DNA from: Psychrobacter proteolyticus | GTDB lineage: Bacteria; Pseudomonadota; Gammaproteobacteria; Pseudomonadales; Moraxellaceae | Reading direction: 5' to 3' | Assembly: GCF_003350005.1 (NCBI RefSeq) | Contig: NZ_QLKS01000001.1 | Coordinates: 849,946 to 913,945, forward strand | Length of the DNA: 64,000 bases | Shown: piece by piece, positions 41,065-49,912 of the stretch | Numbering within the stretch: the first letter of the stretch is position 1 | How the letters are laid out: each line of letters opens with the position of its first letter | Translations under genes and position numbers: made by a program | Notes under the pieces: model-generated | The model's database searches: none | Told to the model about the DNA's origin: nothing | Seen by the model: only the letters and a program-made list of their open reading frames with translations

Positions 41065-41235
41065 TTACTTATCAGTACGTAAATCATCATCGATAAAAGG
41101 CGTTTGCTCTTCTTCGCTTAATGATTCAGGAGCGTCGACTTTTTTATTCTCTGCTAAGTTCTTCTCAACTTCCTGACCATTTACCTGTTCTGCAGCTTGC
41201 TTGATATCTGAATTGTCATCATTAGTAGTACTCAT
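41065..41235 (-). CDS. small acidic disordered protein, 56 residues
   Basis: First gene of the run and the shortest. The minus-strand frame from ATG 41235 runs to TAA at 41065 and reads MSTTNDDNSDIKQAAEQV at its start. The ATG is preceded by AGGA with an eight-base gap. Asp plus Glu about 16 of 56, no Cys, Trp or Tyr, one Phe. Shared composition, strand and spacing with the next three genes support it being a real gene. The middle (about 10-30) may form a short helix. Confidence 0.68.
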   Translation of the reverse strand: MSTTNDDNSDIKQAAEQVNGQEVEKNLAENKKVDAPESLSEEEQTPFIDDDLRTDK

Positions 41236-41441
41236 GATTTATTTCCTATTATTATGATTTTATTAAATTGTTTTGAACTTGTACCAACGCTCAAATAAGT
41301 AGCCAATACTTATCAAGTAGCGTCATAATTGATATTAATTATAGGTTTTACCTTGGGTAATGCACCAGTGTACTGCCGTATCAATATGTGAATAATTGTG
41401 AGGTTGCAAGTCAGTTTGTAACTTTTGCAATTGGTGAGAAC
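41236..41441. promoter_or_regulatory. upstream region of the small acidic-protein run
   Basis: About 205 bases between the ppk1 terminator and the first small gene. On the minus strand a perfect TATAAT lies at 41343-41338, with only a poor -35. A TTGCAA / TATTGA pair with a 17-base spacer lies further upstream. Either could start the run. A single -10 with a weak -35 would suit a stationary-phase promoter, but this is inference. Confidence 0.35.
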
Positions 41442-41478
41442 AAAAAAACCAAGCACCAGTATTTACCAGTGCTTGGTT
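41442..41478 (-). terminator. ppk1 terminator
   Basis: Ten-base arms AACCAAGCAC/GTGCTTGGTT; T7 follows on the minus strand. It separates ppk1 from the small genes. Confidence 0.9.
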
Positions 41479-41526
41479 AGATAGATAATTGAATAGCTGA
41501 TTATCATCTAAAGGTACTTTTACGAA

Positions 41527-43770
41527 TTAGCTAGATTCCTCGACACGATTGATCGTTTTTAATAAATGCTCTTGTGCGACGTGTGGCTCCTCACCTGCTG
41601 CTGGCTGTAGCTGATGCCAAACGCCAGTGCCATCAAGTGTCCATGCTTGCGTATTATCCTGTAAGTAGTTAATCAAGCCATCTTGATAAATCTGCTTAAA
41701 CAGTTTCTTGTTCTCAATCGGGAACGCCACTTCTACGCGATGGAACAGGTTACGATCCATCCAGTCTGCACTACCGCAGTATAGACGCTCATCGCCATTA
41801 TTATAGAAATAATAAACGCGCGTATGCTCTAAAAACCGTCCGATAACAGAGCGTACCGTGATTTTTTCAGACAGCCCTTTTACTTGTGGACGTAGACAAC
41901 ACATAGAACGCAAAATAAGCTCAATTTTAACACCTGCCTGCGAGGCATCATACAACTTATCAATGAGGCGGCGCTCAGTTAACGCATTGGCTTTAATAAT
42001 GATATGAGAACGTTTGCCCGCTTTGGCATGAGCGATTTCATCATCGATAAAGCTCATCAACTTCTCATGCAAAGTAAACGGTGCATGTAGCAGTTTTTTG
42101 AGGTTGGCAGGCTTGCCCATGCCGGTTAGCTCTTGGAATATCTTGTGAACATCTTCTGAGATATCAGGATCAGCGCTAAACAGACCATAGTCCGTATAGA
42201 CCTTAGCATTTGCCGCGTGATAGTTACCCGTACCCAAATGGACATAACGGCGGATTCGGTCGTCCTCGCGGCGTACGATTAGCATGAGCTTGGCATGAGT
42301 CTTGTAACCGACGATACCGTAGACCACGACCGCGCCTGCTTCTTGTAGATAGTTGGCAACTGCGATATTAGACGCTTCATCAAAACGCGCACGCAGCTCG
42401 ATAACAGCCGTGACTTCTTTGCCATTACGAGCAGCGGCCGCAAGTGCTTTGACGATTTCTGAATTGGTACCTGAGCGATATAGCGTTTGTTTAATCGCCA
42501 ATACTTTGGGATCGCTTGCTGCTTGCCAAAGTAAATTAATAATCGGTGAGAACGCATGAAAAGGATGATGAACCAACACATCGCTTTTACGCATGGCAGC
42601 AAACATACTGGTCGATTTATCTGACTTATCCATTTCTCGGCGAAATGCCTTTGGCACGACATGAGTAAATGGCTGGTAGCGTAGCGCAGGAATATTAAAG
42701 TCAAATAGCAAGCGCGTTAGATTGACTGGGCCATTGACACGGTATAGCTGATTGTCATGCAACTCAAACTCATTAAGCAGATACTCACTGATATGTGTTG
42801 GGCAATCGGTTGTGACCTCAAGGCGCACCTTATCACCAAAGCGACGGTTTTCAAGCTCGCCTTCTAGTGCTTTGGCAATGTCTTCGACATCATCAGCCAA
42901 GTCTAAATCGGCATTACGTGTCAGCCTAAATTGATGACAACCTGTCACACTCATCCCAGGGAATAGCTCACCGATATGCTCATGAATAATAGCGGATAGC
43001 ATCACATGATGCTCTTTGCCACCAGTTAGCTCATCTGGCAGACGAATCACGCGCGGTAGACTGCGCGGCGCAGGCACAATCGCCAAGTTAATATCGCGTC
43101 CAAAGGCGTCTTTGCCTTCTAATGTAGCGATAAAGTTTAAGCTTTTATTCACGAGACGCGGGAACGGATGCGCCGGATCAATACTAATCGGCGTCAATAC
43201 GGGTACGACTTGCTCCGTAAAATAGCGCTTCATCCATGCAGACTGCTCAGCGTTTAGCTCATCACGCTTTAGGTAGCGAATATCTTCGAGCGCGAGCGCT
43301 GGCAGGATATCTTCATTGAGAATACGATACTGCTCACTGATTGCGGCATGAGTAATAATAGATATCTCGTTTAACACTTCGCTAGGACGCATGCCATGAG
43401 CACTGGTCGATACATCACCGATGTTGAGCTTTTGCATGATGCCAGCGACACGAATCTCAAAAAACTCATCGAGATTGGATGAAAAAATAATCAAGAAAAA
43501 TAAGCGTTCAAGCAGTGGGTGACGTGAACTAGATGCCTGCGCTAATACCCGCAGATGAAACTGTAATAAAGACAAATCACGATTGATATAACTGCTCGGT
43601 GAATAGCTGCCATCTTCTGAGCGTTGCCATTCGATTTCGGCCAAGTCATTCTGGATATTATCTACACTAATGTCTTTATCAATATTGTCATTAGCGCCAT
43701 CTTCAACATTATTAACGTCAATCATATCGTTAACATCACCACTGCCCTGATTACTAGTCATCTCTACCAC
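41527..43770 (-). CDS. ppk: polyphosphate kinase 1 with N-terminal extension
   Basis: Makes and uses inorganic polyphosphate, with an autophosphorylated histidine. It has 747 residues. The PPK1 fold starts at about residue 60 ([16 protein letters not shown]), with [18 protein letters not shown], then the catalytic His492 in YKTHAKL (E. coli H435), [10 protein letters not shown], and a second conserved His in [10 protein letters not shown]. Residues 1-58 are an acidic, Asn- and Asp-rich leader that E. coli PPK1 lacks. The start is probably the GTG at 43770, because AAGGAG lies seven bases before it; the ATG at 43761 is badly spaced. mtgA lies upstream on the same strand, 148 bases away. Confidence 0.97.
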   Translation of the reverse strand: MVEMTSNQGSGDVNDMIDVNNVEDGANDNIDKDISVDNIQNDLAEIEWQRSEDGSYSPSSYINRDLSLLQFHLRVLAQASSSRHPLLERLFFLIIFSSNLDEFFEIRVAGIMQKLNIGDVSTSAHGMRPSEVLNEISIITHAAISEQYRILNEDILPALALEDIRYLKRDELNAEQSAWMKRYFTEQVVPVLTPISIDPAHPFPRLVNKSLNFIATLEGKDAFGRDINLAIVPAPRSLPRVIRLPDELTGGKEHHVMLSAIIHEHIGELFPGMSVTGCHQFRLTRNADLDLADDVEDIAKALEGELENRRFGDKVRLEVTTDCPTHISEYLLNEFELHDNQLYRVNGPVNLTRLLFDFNIPALRYQPFTHVVPKAFRREMDKSDKSTSMFAAMRKSDVLVHHPFHAFSPIINLLWQAASDPKVLAIKQTLYRSGTNSEIVKALAAAARNGKEVTAVIELRARFDEASNIAVANYLQEAGAVVVYGIVGYKTHAKLMLIVRREDDRIRRYVHLGTGNYHAANAKVYTDYGLFSADPDISEDVHKIFQELTGMGKPANLKKLLHAPFTLHEKLMSFIDDEIAHAKAGKRSHIIIKANALTERRLIDKLYDASQAGVKIELILRSMCCLRPQVKGLSEKITVRSVIGRFLEHTRVYYFYNNGDERLYCGSADWMDRNLFHRVEVAFPIENKKLFKQIYQDGLINYLQDNTQAWTLDGTGVWHQLQPAAGEEPHVAQEHLLKTINRVEESS

Positions 43771-43918
43771 GTCACTACTCCTTTTGCGTTATCGATACGC
43801 CATCATCTTTTATCGTTCTGTCTTTATTAGGATGTATCCTCAATTCACTAGTGATCTAAATAGGCGAAGAATGAGGATACGCCCTAGTTTCATTCAAAAT
43901 ATCCTTAATGCTTTATAT

Positions 43919-44608
43919 TTACGAAGCTGCTTGCGGTAATACAGCGTTTTTCATGCGTTTTTTGATAATACGTTGCTTGTTACGTAAACGCTTATCGCCT
44001 TGATTGTCTTCGTAGTACTTTGGATTGGTAAGCATCGCAATCAGAAGCGCTGACTCATCTCGGTTTAGATTGGCCGCAGACTTATCGAAATAATGATGCG
44101 CGGCTGCATCAATACCATAAATACCGTTGCCAAACTCCGCTACATTTAGGTAAGCGGTCATAATGCGCTGCTTATCCCATAGCGTTTCAATCATCACAGT
44201 GATGACAGCCTCTTCAGCTTTACGCACATAAGAGCGATGCGAGGTGAGGAACAAGTTCTTTGCCAATTGCTGAGTAATCGTTGAGCCGCCAGCAGACATT
44301 TTTCCTGTTTCTTCATTTTTCTTTTGTGCGGCTTTGATACCTTTAAAATCAAAACCACTGTGCTGACTAAACGTTGAGTCTTCACTCACAATCGCCGCTT
44401 GCTTGGCAGATTTGGCAATCGCATCATATTCAGCCCATGTCTGAGTAACTGTGCCGCCCGTTAGGCGATGCGTCAACATAAACATGCTGTTGTTAATTGG
44501 CTGTGTTTTCCAAATTAATAGTAGCCCAACGACCAATATATGGAATGCGACAACCAATAGCATAATTGCCAATAACAGACGTTTGATAAATGTGCCAAAA
44601 CTTGCCAT
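43919..44608 (-). CDS. mtgA: monofunctional biosynthetic peptidoglycan transglycosylase
   Basis: GT51 family glycosyltransferase of 229 residues that polymerises lipid II into glycan strands at the inner membrane. One membrane helix at about 9-31 anchors it; the periplasmic domain has catalytic Glu76 (SEDSTF), the GGSTITQQLAKNLFL motif (108-122) and Glu141 (MIETLWDK). There is no transpeptidase domain. It lies upstream of ppk1 with no terminator seen between. Confidence 0.96.
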   Translation of the reverse strand: MASFGTFIKRLLLAIMLLVVAFHILVVGLLLIWKTQPINNSMFMLTHRLTGGTVTQTWAEYDAIAKSAKQAAIVSEDSTFSQHSGFDFKGIKAAQKKNEETGKMSAGGSTITQQLAKNLFLTSHRSYVRKAEEAVITVMIETLWDKQRIMTAYLNVAEFGNGIYGIDAAAHHYFDKSAANLNRDESALLIAMLTNPKYYEDNQGDKRLRNKQRIIKKRMKNAVLPQAAS

Positions 44609-44905
44609 GCGCGATATCCGAGTGGTTAAAAAAGTAATAAGATAAGGTAGATACTCTATTAATGACTATGAGACATCAACTAAGAATCAATGATTGTAAA
44701 CGGGCCATCTATAGCCAATCATTAACTGTTGAGCATTAGTCACTAATAACGATCAATAGCAGGTCATCTTACCTAATCTCACAATCGCTGTCATTATTTA
44801 CCCCACTTCTTTATGATGTAATGACCGTTAAAGTATTTTATGTTTTAGATAAGCGCGTGCTGAGCATCAGCGCTTTGCAATCAGTATGAAGATAAGAGAC
44901 TAACC

Positions 44906-45214
44906 ATGCACGATGATAATATAGAAGTATTACGAGCGCGTGTTATTGCAGCAAGCCCAAGCCTAAACAGCACTGAAAATAACAATCAATGGTGGCTACT
45001 GGGCACCTCGGGCTGCCATTTATGTGACATCGCCGAGCAAATAATTACTCAGTTTCAGGCGGTACAACCGATTAGCTACCAAAATGTCGATATTGCAGAC
45101 TTTGATGAGGCGCTGATGATGGAATTTTCCACAGCTATTCCTGTGATTTTGACGCCATCCAAACGATTAAACTATCCGTTTTCGGTGATGGATTTGCAGC
45201 AGCTGCTCGCTTAA
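44906..45214 (+). CDS. glutaredoxin-like protein (DUF836 type)
   Basis: Small thioredoxin-fold protein of 102 residues with a dithiol motif Cys37-His-Leu-Cys40 (TSGCHLCDIAE), followed by the beta-alpha pattern with NVDIADF and the cis-Pro segment TAIPVIL. This layout matches the glutaredoxin-like DUF836 family, whose members are thought to act as thiol-disulphide exchangers. It has a polar lead of about 28 residues. It lies 56 bases before lldD on the same strand, so co-transcription is likely, though a link to lactate oxidation is not known. Confidence 0.85.
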   Translation: MHDDNIEVLRARVIAASPSLNSTENNNQWWLLGTSGCHLCDIAEQIITQFQAVQPISYQNVDIADFDEALMMEFSTAIPVILTPSKRLNYPFSVMDLQQLLA

Positions 45215-45270
45215 TAGCATTAGACCTATAACAAAGACGCCCTATTACGATGATAAAGTGGTGAGAAATC

Positions 45271-46470
45271 ATGAAAGATTTAAAACCTGTCTTAAAGAAA
45301 GTAACAGAGATTGAAGACCTGCGCCGTGTCGCTGAGCGCAAAGTACCGCGTATGTTTTATGACTATGTCGATTCAGGTTCATGGACTGAGACCACGTATC
45401 GTAGTAATGAAACTGACTTTGACCGTATCAAACTGCGCCAACGGGTATTGGTCGATATGGACAATCGCAGTCTAGCAACACAAATGATTGGCGAGTCCGT
45501 CAACATGCCCGTCGCCATCGCCCCAACTGGGTTCACTGGTATGATGTGGGCAGATGGCGAAATTCACGCCGCGCGTGCCGCTGAAAAATTTGGCGTTCCC
45601 TTCTCGCTTTCGACCATGAGCATCTGCTCTATCGAAGATATCGCTACTCATACCAGCAAACCGTTTTGGTTTCAGTTGTATGTCATGCGCGATCAAGACT
45701 ATATGGCCAATCTGATTCAACGAGCCAAAGATGCCAATTGTTCAGCCCTAATATTAACTGCCGACTTGCAGGTCATGGGTCAACGCCATAAAGACATCAA
45801 AAACGGCTTGTCTGCACCGCCTAAACCGACACTTACCAACATTATCAATCTAATGACCAAGCCGCAGTGGTGTATGAATATGCTAGGCACCAAACGTCGT
45901 AGCTTTGGCAATATCGTGGGTCATGCCAAAGGTGTCGAAGACTTGTTATCATTAAGCTCATGGACGGAAGAGCAGTTTGATCCACGTTTGAGCTGGGATG
46001 ATGTGGCGCGTATCAAAGATATGTGGGGTGGCAAGCTCATCATCAAAGGCATCATGGAACCCGAAGATGCCATCATGGCTGCCCGTAGCGGTGCCGATGC
46101 ACTGGTCGTCTCAAACCATGGAGGCCGTCAATTGGATGGCGCACTGTCTTCTATTTCTGTGCTGTCTGACATCGTACAAGCCGTCCATGCTGAGGATAGC
46201 GATATCGAGGTATGGTTAGATAGTGGCATTCGCTCTGGTCAAGATGTGCTAAAAGCGATATCACTGGGGGCAAAGGGCACAATGATTGGTCGCGCTTTCC
46301 TCTATGGACTGGGCGCTTATGGTGAAGATGGTGTACGCCGCGCGCTCGAAATCATCTATAAAGAGTGTGATATCTCAATGGCATTCTGCGGTCATACCAA
46401 TATCAATAAAGTTACGGATGATATCTTGGTAAAAGGTACTTACGAGAATCTTAAAGTTGGTCGTTTTTAG
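45271..46470 (+). CDS. lldD: FMN-dependent L-lactate dehydrogenase family enzyme
   Basis: Alpha-hydroxy-acid oxidase family enzyme of 399 residues that oxidises L-lactate to pyruvate and passes electrons to the respiratory chain. Active-site residues: Lys259 (LIIKGI), His283 and Arg286 in SNHGGRQLDG, and the FMN-binding DSGIRSG. The N-terminus (DYVDSGSWTETTYRSN) is typical. The segment at about 185-235, between strands, differs from E. coli LldD, so a related 2-hydroxy acid could be the substrate. SD GGTGAG lies seven bases before the ATG. No lactate permease or LldR is adjacent. Confidence 0.9.
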   Translation: MKDLKPVLKKVTEIEDLRRVAERKVPRMFYDYVDSGSWTETTYRSNETDFDRIKLRQRVLVDMDNRSLATQMIGESVNMPVAIAPTGFTGMMWADGEIHAARAAEKFGVPFSLSTMSICSIEDIATHTSKPFWFQLYVMRDQDYMANLIQRAKDANCSALILTADLQVMGQRHKDIKNGLSAPPKPTLTNIINLMTKPQWCMNMLGTKRRSFGNIVGHAKGVEDLLSLSSWTEEQFDPRLSWDDVARIKDMWGGKLIIKGIMEPEDAIMAARSGADALVVSNHGGRQLDGALSSISVLSDIVQAVHAEDSDIEVWLDSGIRSGQDVLKAISLGAKGTMIGRAFLYGLGAYGEDGVRRALEIIYKECDISMAFCGHTNINKVTDDILVKGTYENLKVGRF

Positions 46471-46651
46471 GACTATCAATTTTTAGAGCTATCCGTTTTT
46501 AAGCACTTTCCATTTCTGAGCTTTCTAGTTTTAAAAGCTATCAGTCATAAAGATTATGAAAACTTGTGCCATGATGACCTGCGGATACATAACATTATCT
46601 GACCATACCCTTTATACTATATATACAACATTTTGATGATATCTCGCTTTT

Positions 46652-47725
46652 ATGACCATTCAACAACTATTAAAAACAGCACCCGTCACTACCCTGCTAC
46701 TAGCTAGCTTTATAGGGCTATTTATTATGCAGATACTAACGGGTGTCGATGCCAATAACCCTTCCACTGAAGCGCTGCTCAAATGGGGTGCCAATGCCTT
46801 ACCTTTTACCATGGGTGATGATCCTTGGCGACTGATCAGTAGTGCGTTTTTACACATTGGTCTGATGCATTTATTGTTTAATGGGTTTGCCATGTATTTC
46901 TTTGGGCAAATTGCCGAGCCGATGTTTGGCTCAGCCAAGTTTTTGGCGTTATTTTTGCTGGCGGCAATCGGTGGCAACTTACTCAATAGCTATGTGACGT
47001 GGCAAAGTATCTTGGATGGTACGGGACAGCCTGGACTATCAGCTGGTGCGTCAGGCGGTATCATGGGTATTGGTGCGGCATTATTAATCGCGGCACTGTT
47101 TAAAATATCGGTCAATGGCATGGTGCTCAATCTAAAAAGCCTGATATTTATTATGGGCATCAACCTCGTCTATGGGTTTGCCGTACCGGGAATTGATAAT
47201 GCTGGTCATATCGGTGGCGCAATCACGGGTCTAGTGATTGCATTGGCTTTTGCGATTGGCTACCGTCAGCGTCTAGCAGTCGCTATACAAAATGCAGCGA
47301 TTCAGCAGCAGCGCACGTTTAATTCTTATCAAACCAACTATACATACGGTGCTCAAGATAACCCACCATATGACAGTCAGTATAGCGGTCAATATCGTGA
47401 ACAACACGATAACCAAAGTCCTTATGACCCTACTCCTATCGATCAATCGCCTCACCTTGATGCCCACTCAATCGAGCAAGATACTGCGGTTGCCAACGAT
47501 GAAACGAATACGGCAGACATATATGCTGAAAGCATTACTGCTAACAATTCACCGTTAAGTAATGAAGCTGTTCATAATAGTATTGAACCCGAAGCACTTA
47601 AAAAACCCTCCATTATTTGGCAACTATTACCATGGCTTACGATGTTACTTATCAGCATTGGTTTTGTCTGGTGGTGGCAAGATATTCATCAGCAATTACT
47701 GCAAGTACTAAAAGCCATTGAGTAA
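46652..47725 (+). CDS. rhomboid-family intramembrane serine protease with long C-terminal extension
   Basis: Six-helix rhomboid core at about residues 10-205. The catalytic dyad is Ser134 in GASG (132-135) and His186 (AGHIGG), and the oxyanion residues His73 and Asn77 lie in HLLFN. After the core comes a linker of about 100 residues, polar and rich in Tyr, Gln, Asp and Pro, then one more hydrophobic helix at about 321-342 and a short amphipathic end. E. coli GlpG instead has an N-terminal cytoplasmic domain, absent here. It cleaves helices inside the inner membrane; the substrate is unknown. The ATG has no strong SD. Confidence 0.92.
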   Translation: MTIQQLLKTAPVTTLLLASFIGLFIMQILTGVDANNPSTEALLKWGANALPFTMGDDPWRLISSAFLHIGLMHLLFNGFAMYFFGQIAEPMFGSAKFLALFLLAAIGGNLLNSYVTWQSILDGTGQPGLSAGASGGIMGIGAALLIAALFKISVNGMVLNLKSLIFIMGINLVYGFAVPGIDNAGHIGGAITGLVIALAFAIGYRQRLAVAIQNAAIQQQRTFNSYQTNYTYGAQDNPPYDSQYSGQYREQHDNQSPYDPTPIDQSPHLDAHSIEQDTAVANDETNTADIYAESITANNSPLSNEAVHNSIEPEALKKPSIIWQLLPWLTMLLISIGFVWWWQDIHQQLLQVLKAIE

Positions 47726-47872
47726 ATGCTCATACTTATCTATCATTGCTATATAGACTCCAAAAACAGCATACTGACCAACATTACTGATTCGTTTTAT
47801 CGCTTGCCCTTTTGAACACGTTTTGCTTAACCGCACCACTCAGTTATTTATACTCACTTACGAGATCCAATT

Positions 47873-48685
47873 ATGCTAAAACTTGCAGCGCTACCTAATA
47901 TCTCTACACGTACTATGTTTAGCGCGTTCACCGCTACTGCACTATTTAGTGTGGCTAGCCTGTCTAACGCCGCACTTTTTAATGACAACTTGCCGACTGA
48001 CAAAGATGCTGAGCTCAGCGTTGGGGTCAATGTCATGGCGGTCAAATCAGCCTATGATCTCGAAGACAGTACTGAAGTGCGCGTGCTACCAGGTGCATTT
48101 TATGACAACAACAAAGTCTATGTACGCGGTGCACAAGCTGGTGCGTATCTGATCAATGACGGTGTCAATCAGCTGTCTGCCTATGCCAAGCTTGCGGGTT
48201 CTGAGTTTGAGCCTGATGATGCCAATGGCGCACTGCAAGGCTTGGATGAACGTAAATCATCAGCAGAAGCAGGTCTAAGCTATCAGCGCCGTACGGCTAT
48301 TGGCGGCATCCGCGCGCAGATAGGTGCTGATGTATTAGATCGTAGTGGTGGTAACACAGCTCGCTTGACCTATCTTTCTAGAATCACTAAAGGCAAGCTA
48401 ACGGTCTATCCAAGTATTGGCTTTGAATATCATGATGCTGACTACAATGAATACTACTATGGTGTCAGTGAAAAAGAGGCTGCTAAAACGGGCGTTGACG
48501 CTTATAAATCTAACTCAAGCCTGAATCCGTATATCAACATTAGCGCTAACTATGACTTTAATGAGCGCTGGGCAGGATTTGCCAATCAAAGCGTGAGCTA
48601 TGTGCCCAATGAGCAATACGATAGCCCAATGGTAGACTCGCGTACGGAAGCGGCGACCACGCTTGGTTTGCTTTATAAGTTTTAA
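47873..48685 (+). CDS. mipA: MipA/OmpV family outer-membrane protein
   Basis: Outer-membrane beta-barrel protein of 270 residues. Signal peptide about 1-33 (cut SNA-A). The barrel has alternating strands, the family segment YYGVSEKEAAKTGVDAYKS typical of MipA/OmpV, and ends LYKF with a terminal Phe for BAM. In E. coli MipA is reported to bridge the lytic transglycosylase MltA and PBP1b; other members are treated as outer-membrane channels or scaffolds. It ends in the terminator at 48708-48744. Confidence 0.9.
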   Translation: MLKLAALPNISTRTMFSAFTATALFSVASLSNAALFNDNLPTDKDAELSVGVNVMAVKSAYDLEDSTEVRVLPGAFYDNNKVYVRGAQAGAYLINDGVNQLSAYAKLAGSEFEPDDANGALQGLDERKSSAEAGLSYQRRTAIGGIRAQIGADVLDRSGGNTARLTYLSRITKGKLTVYPSIGFEYHDADYNEYYYGVSEKEAAKTGVDAYKSNSSLNPYINISANYDFNERWAGFANQSVSYVPNEQYDSPMVDSRTEAATTLGLLYKF

Positions 48686-48707
48686 TTCAGCTTAGATGTT
48701 TGATAAC

Positions 48708-48744
48708 AAAAAGACCTTACTGTGTAATATGGTAAGGTCTTTTT
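48708..48744. terminator. mipA terminator
   Basis: AAAAAGACCTTAC / GTAAGGTCTTTTT with an 11-base loop. Nearly the same stem recurs at 49761-49794, on the other side of the two-gene islet. Confidence 0.9.
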
Positions 48745-48913
48745 CAGCTTTGAATGTAGATAAAAAGCGTACCCAACAAGCCTATGAACTATATGCTCTT
48801 AGAACATATACCTGTTATATATTCCTATAAAGCAGTATCAATGAAAAAACTATATTCTAGTTCAAACTTATATGCAAAAAAATCGATTTGAAAGACATAC
48901 ATGATCGTATTTA

Positions 48914-49387
48914 TTACAAAGAAGTCCAAAATATCTCCTCATGTTTTTTACCACTTACATCTTCCCAACTTATCATAGACTGATATTTGCTAGGACTATT
49001 CATATGTAGGGAGGCTAAAAGCTTAATTCTTGAACTTGGTTTCATTTCTTGGTAAGGAAATATTTCTGATAACTCGGCATCAAATAAAGGACTGTCTTCG
49101 CAGTCAATCAATTCAAAATGAACATTATATGCACTACCCTGTCCTGTATTAGAAATATAGAAATTGTAAGCCTTTCCTAACTTAGTCAGGCTCACATTAA
49201 ATTTAGGCTTCGTTTTTTCTGTTTTTTGTTCAGTAATACTTTCTATCTGAAGCCGAGATAACTCTGCAGTTACTCTTTCAAGTTCTAATTGTTCCTTAGC
49301 TAGCTCTCTTGTACGAACTAAAGAAATAGTTGAAATTATTGCTGCTAAAATAGAGACTATTAGACTTAAAACTTCAAATTTGCTCAT
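48914..49387 (-). CDS. unknown membrane-anchored protein of the two-gene islet
   Basis: Not recognised; 157 residues. An N-terminal membrane helix (about 5-23) is followed by a charged coiled-coil stretch rich in Glu and Leu (about 25-60), a Lys-rich turn, and then a beta-rich C-terminal domain (about 65-155) with NFYISNTGQGSAYNVHFEL, a pattern seen in immunoglobulin-like or DUF-type extracytoplasmic or cytoplasmic domains. The ATG overlaps the stop of the upstream zinc-ribbon gene by four bases (ATGA), so the two are translationally coupled. Codon use looks more AT-rich than the neighbours, suggesting a recent arrival. Confidence 0.65.
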   Translation of the reverse strand: MSKFEVLSLIVSILAAIISTISLVRTRELAKEQLELERVTAELSRLQIESITEQKTEKTKPKFNVSLTKLGKAYNFYISNTGQGSAYNVHFELIDCEDSPLFDAELSEIFPYQEMKPSSRIKLLASLHMNSPSKYQSMISWEDVSGKKHEEIFWTSL

Positions 49388-49617
49388 TTGAAGCCCTTAA
49401 ATAAATTTTTAACTAATTTCTCAGCTTCTGCCTTCATTTCAGGTATAGCCACATCTTTCGCTTGCTCAAACCCTACTTCTTTTAAATCAGTAAGCATGAT
49501 TTCAAAGTGACAGTTATCGCACTTAACAAAATCATTTTCTTGTAAGTTTTCTGGATGCTCAAACTCATTGTGACCACATTGAGGACATTTTATTTCTATA
49601 CGATCAGTTTTAGTCAT
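49384..49617 (-). CDS. small zinc-ribbon protein of the two-gene islet
   Basis: A 77-residue protein with a four-cysteine ribbon, Cys11-x-x-Cys14 (CPQC) and Cys33-x-x-Cys36 (CDNC), spaced like small Zn-binding adaptor domains. A helical, Lys- and Glu-rich tail follows (about 55-77: EMKAEAEKLVKNLFKGFK). There is no catalytic domain, so a binding or assembly role is likely. It is the first gene of the pair; AAGGAG-like bases (TAAGGAGCTAAG on the minus strand) precede the ATG. Confidence 0.7.
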   Translation of the reverse strand: MTKTDRIEIKCPQCGHNEFEHPENLQENDFVKCDNCHFEIMLTDLKEVGFEQAKDVAIPEMKAEAEKLVKNLFKGFK

Positions 49618-49760
49618 CTTAGCTCCTTGTTAGCATAATAATCAGTCTTTCTAGAATAATAGCACTTATATCACGTATTTATAAACACTAATCGAGTAGT
49701 AAACTCACATAGATTAATAAGTACAAGCAAAACATAGAATTAACCTCAAAAGCGCAAACA

Positions 49761-49794
49761 AAAAAAAGACCTTGCCACATGACAAGGTCTTTTT
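49761..49794 (-). terminator. fumC terminator
   Basis: AAAAAGACCTTG / CAAGGTCTTTTT with an eight-base loop, followed by T-rich sequence on both strands, between fumC and the islet on the minus strand. Confidence 0.9.
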
Positions 49795-49912
49795 ATCTCT
49801 AAACTCTCAGTGGAACAAATATGATGCTGCTACCAGAAAGACGAGTGCAAATTGTACTTATCGTACATTAAGCGAGTCTGACGCCGTAGCAGCTCATTAT
49901 TTGGTCTACTGC

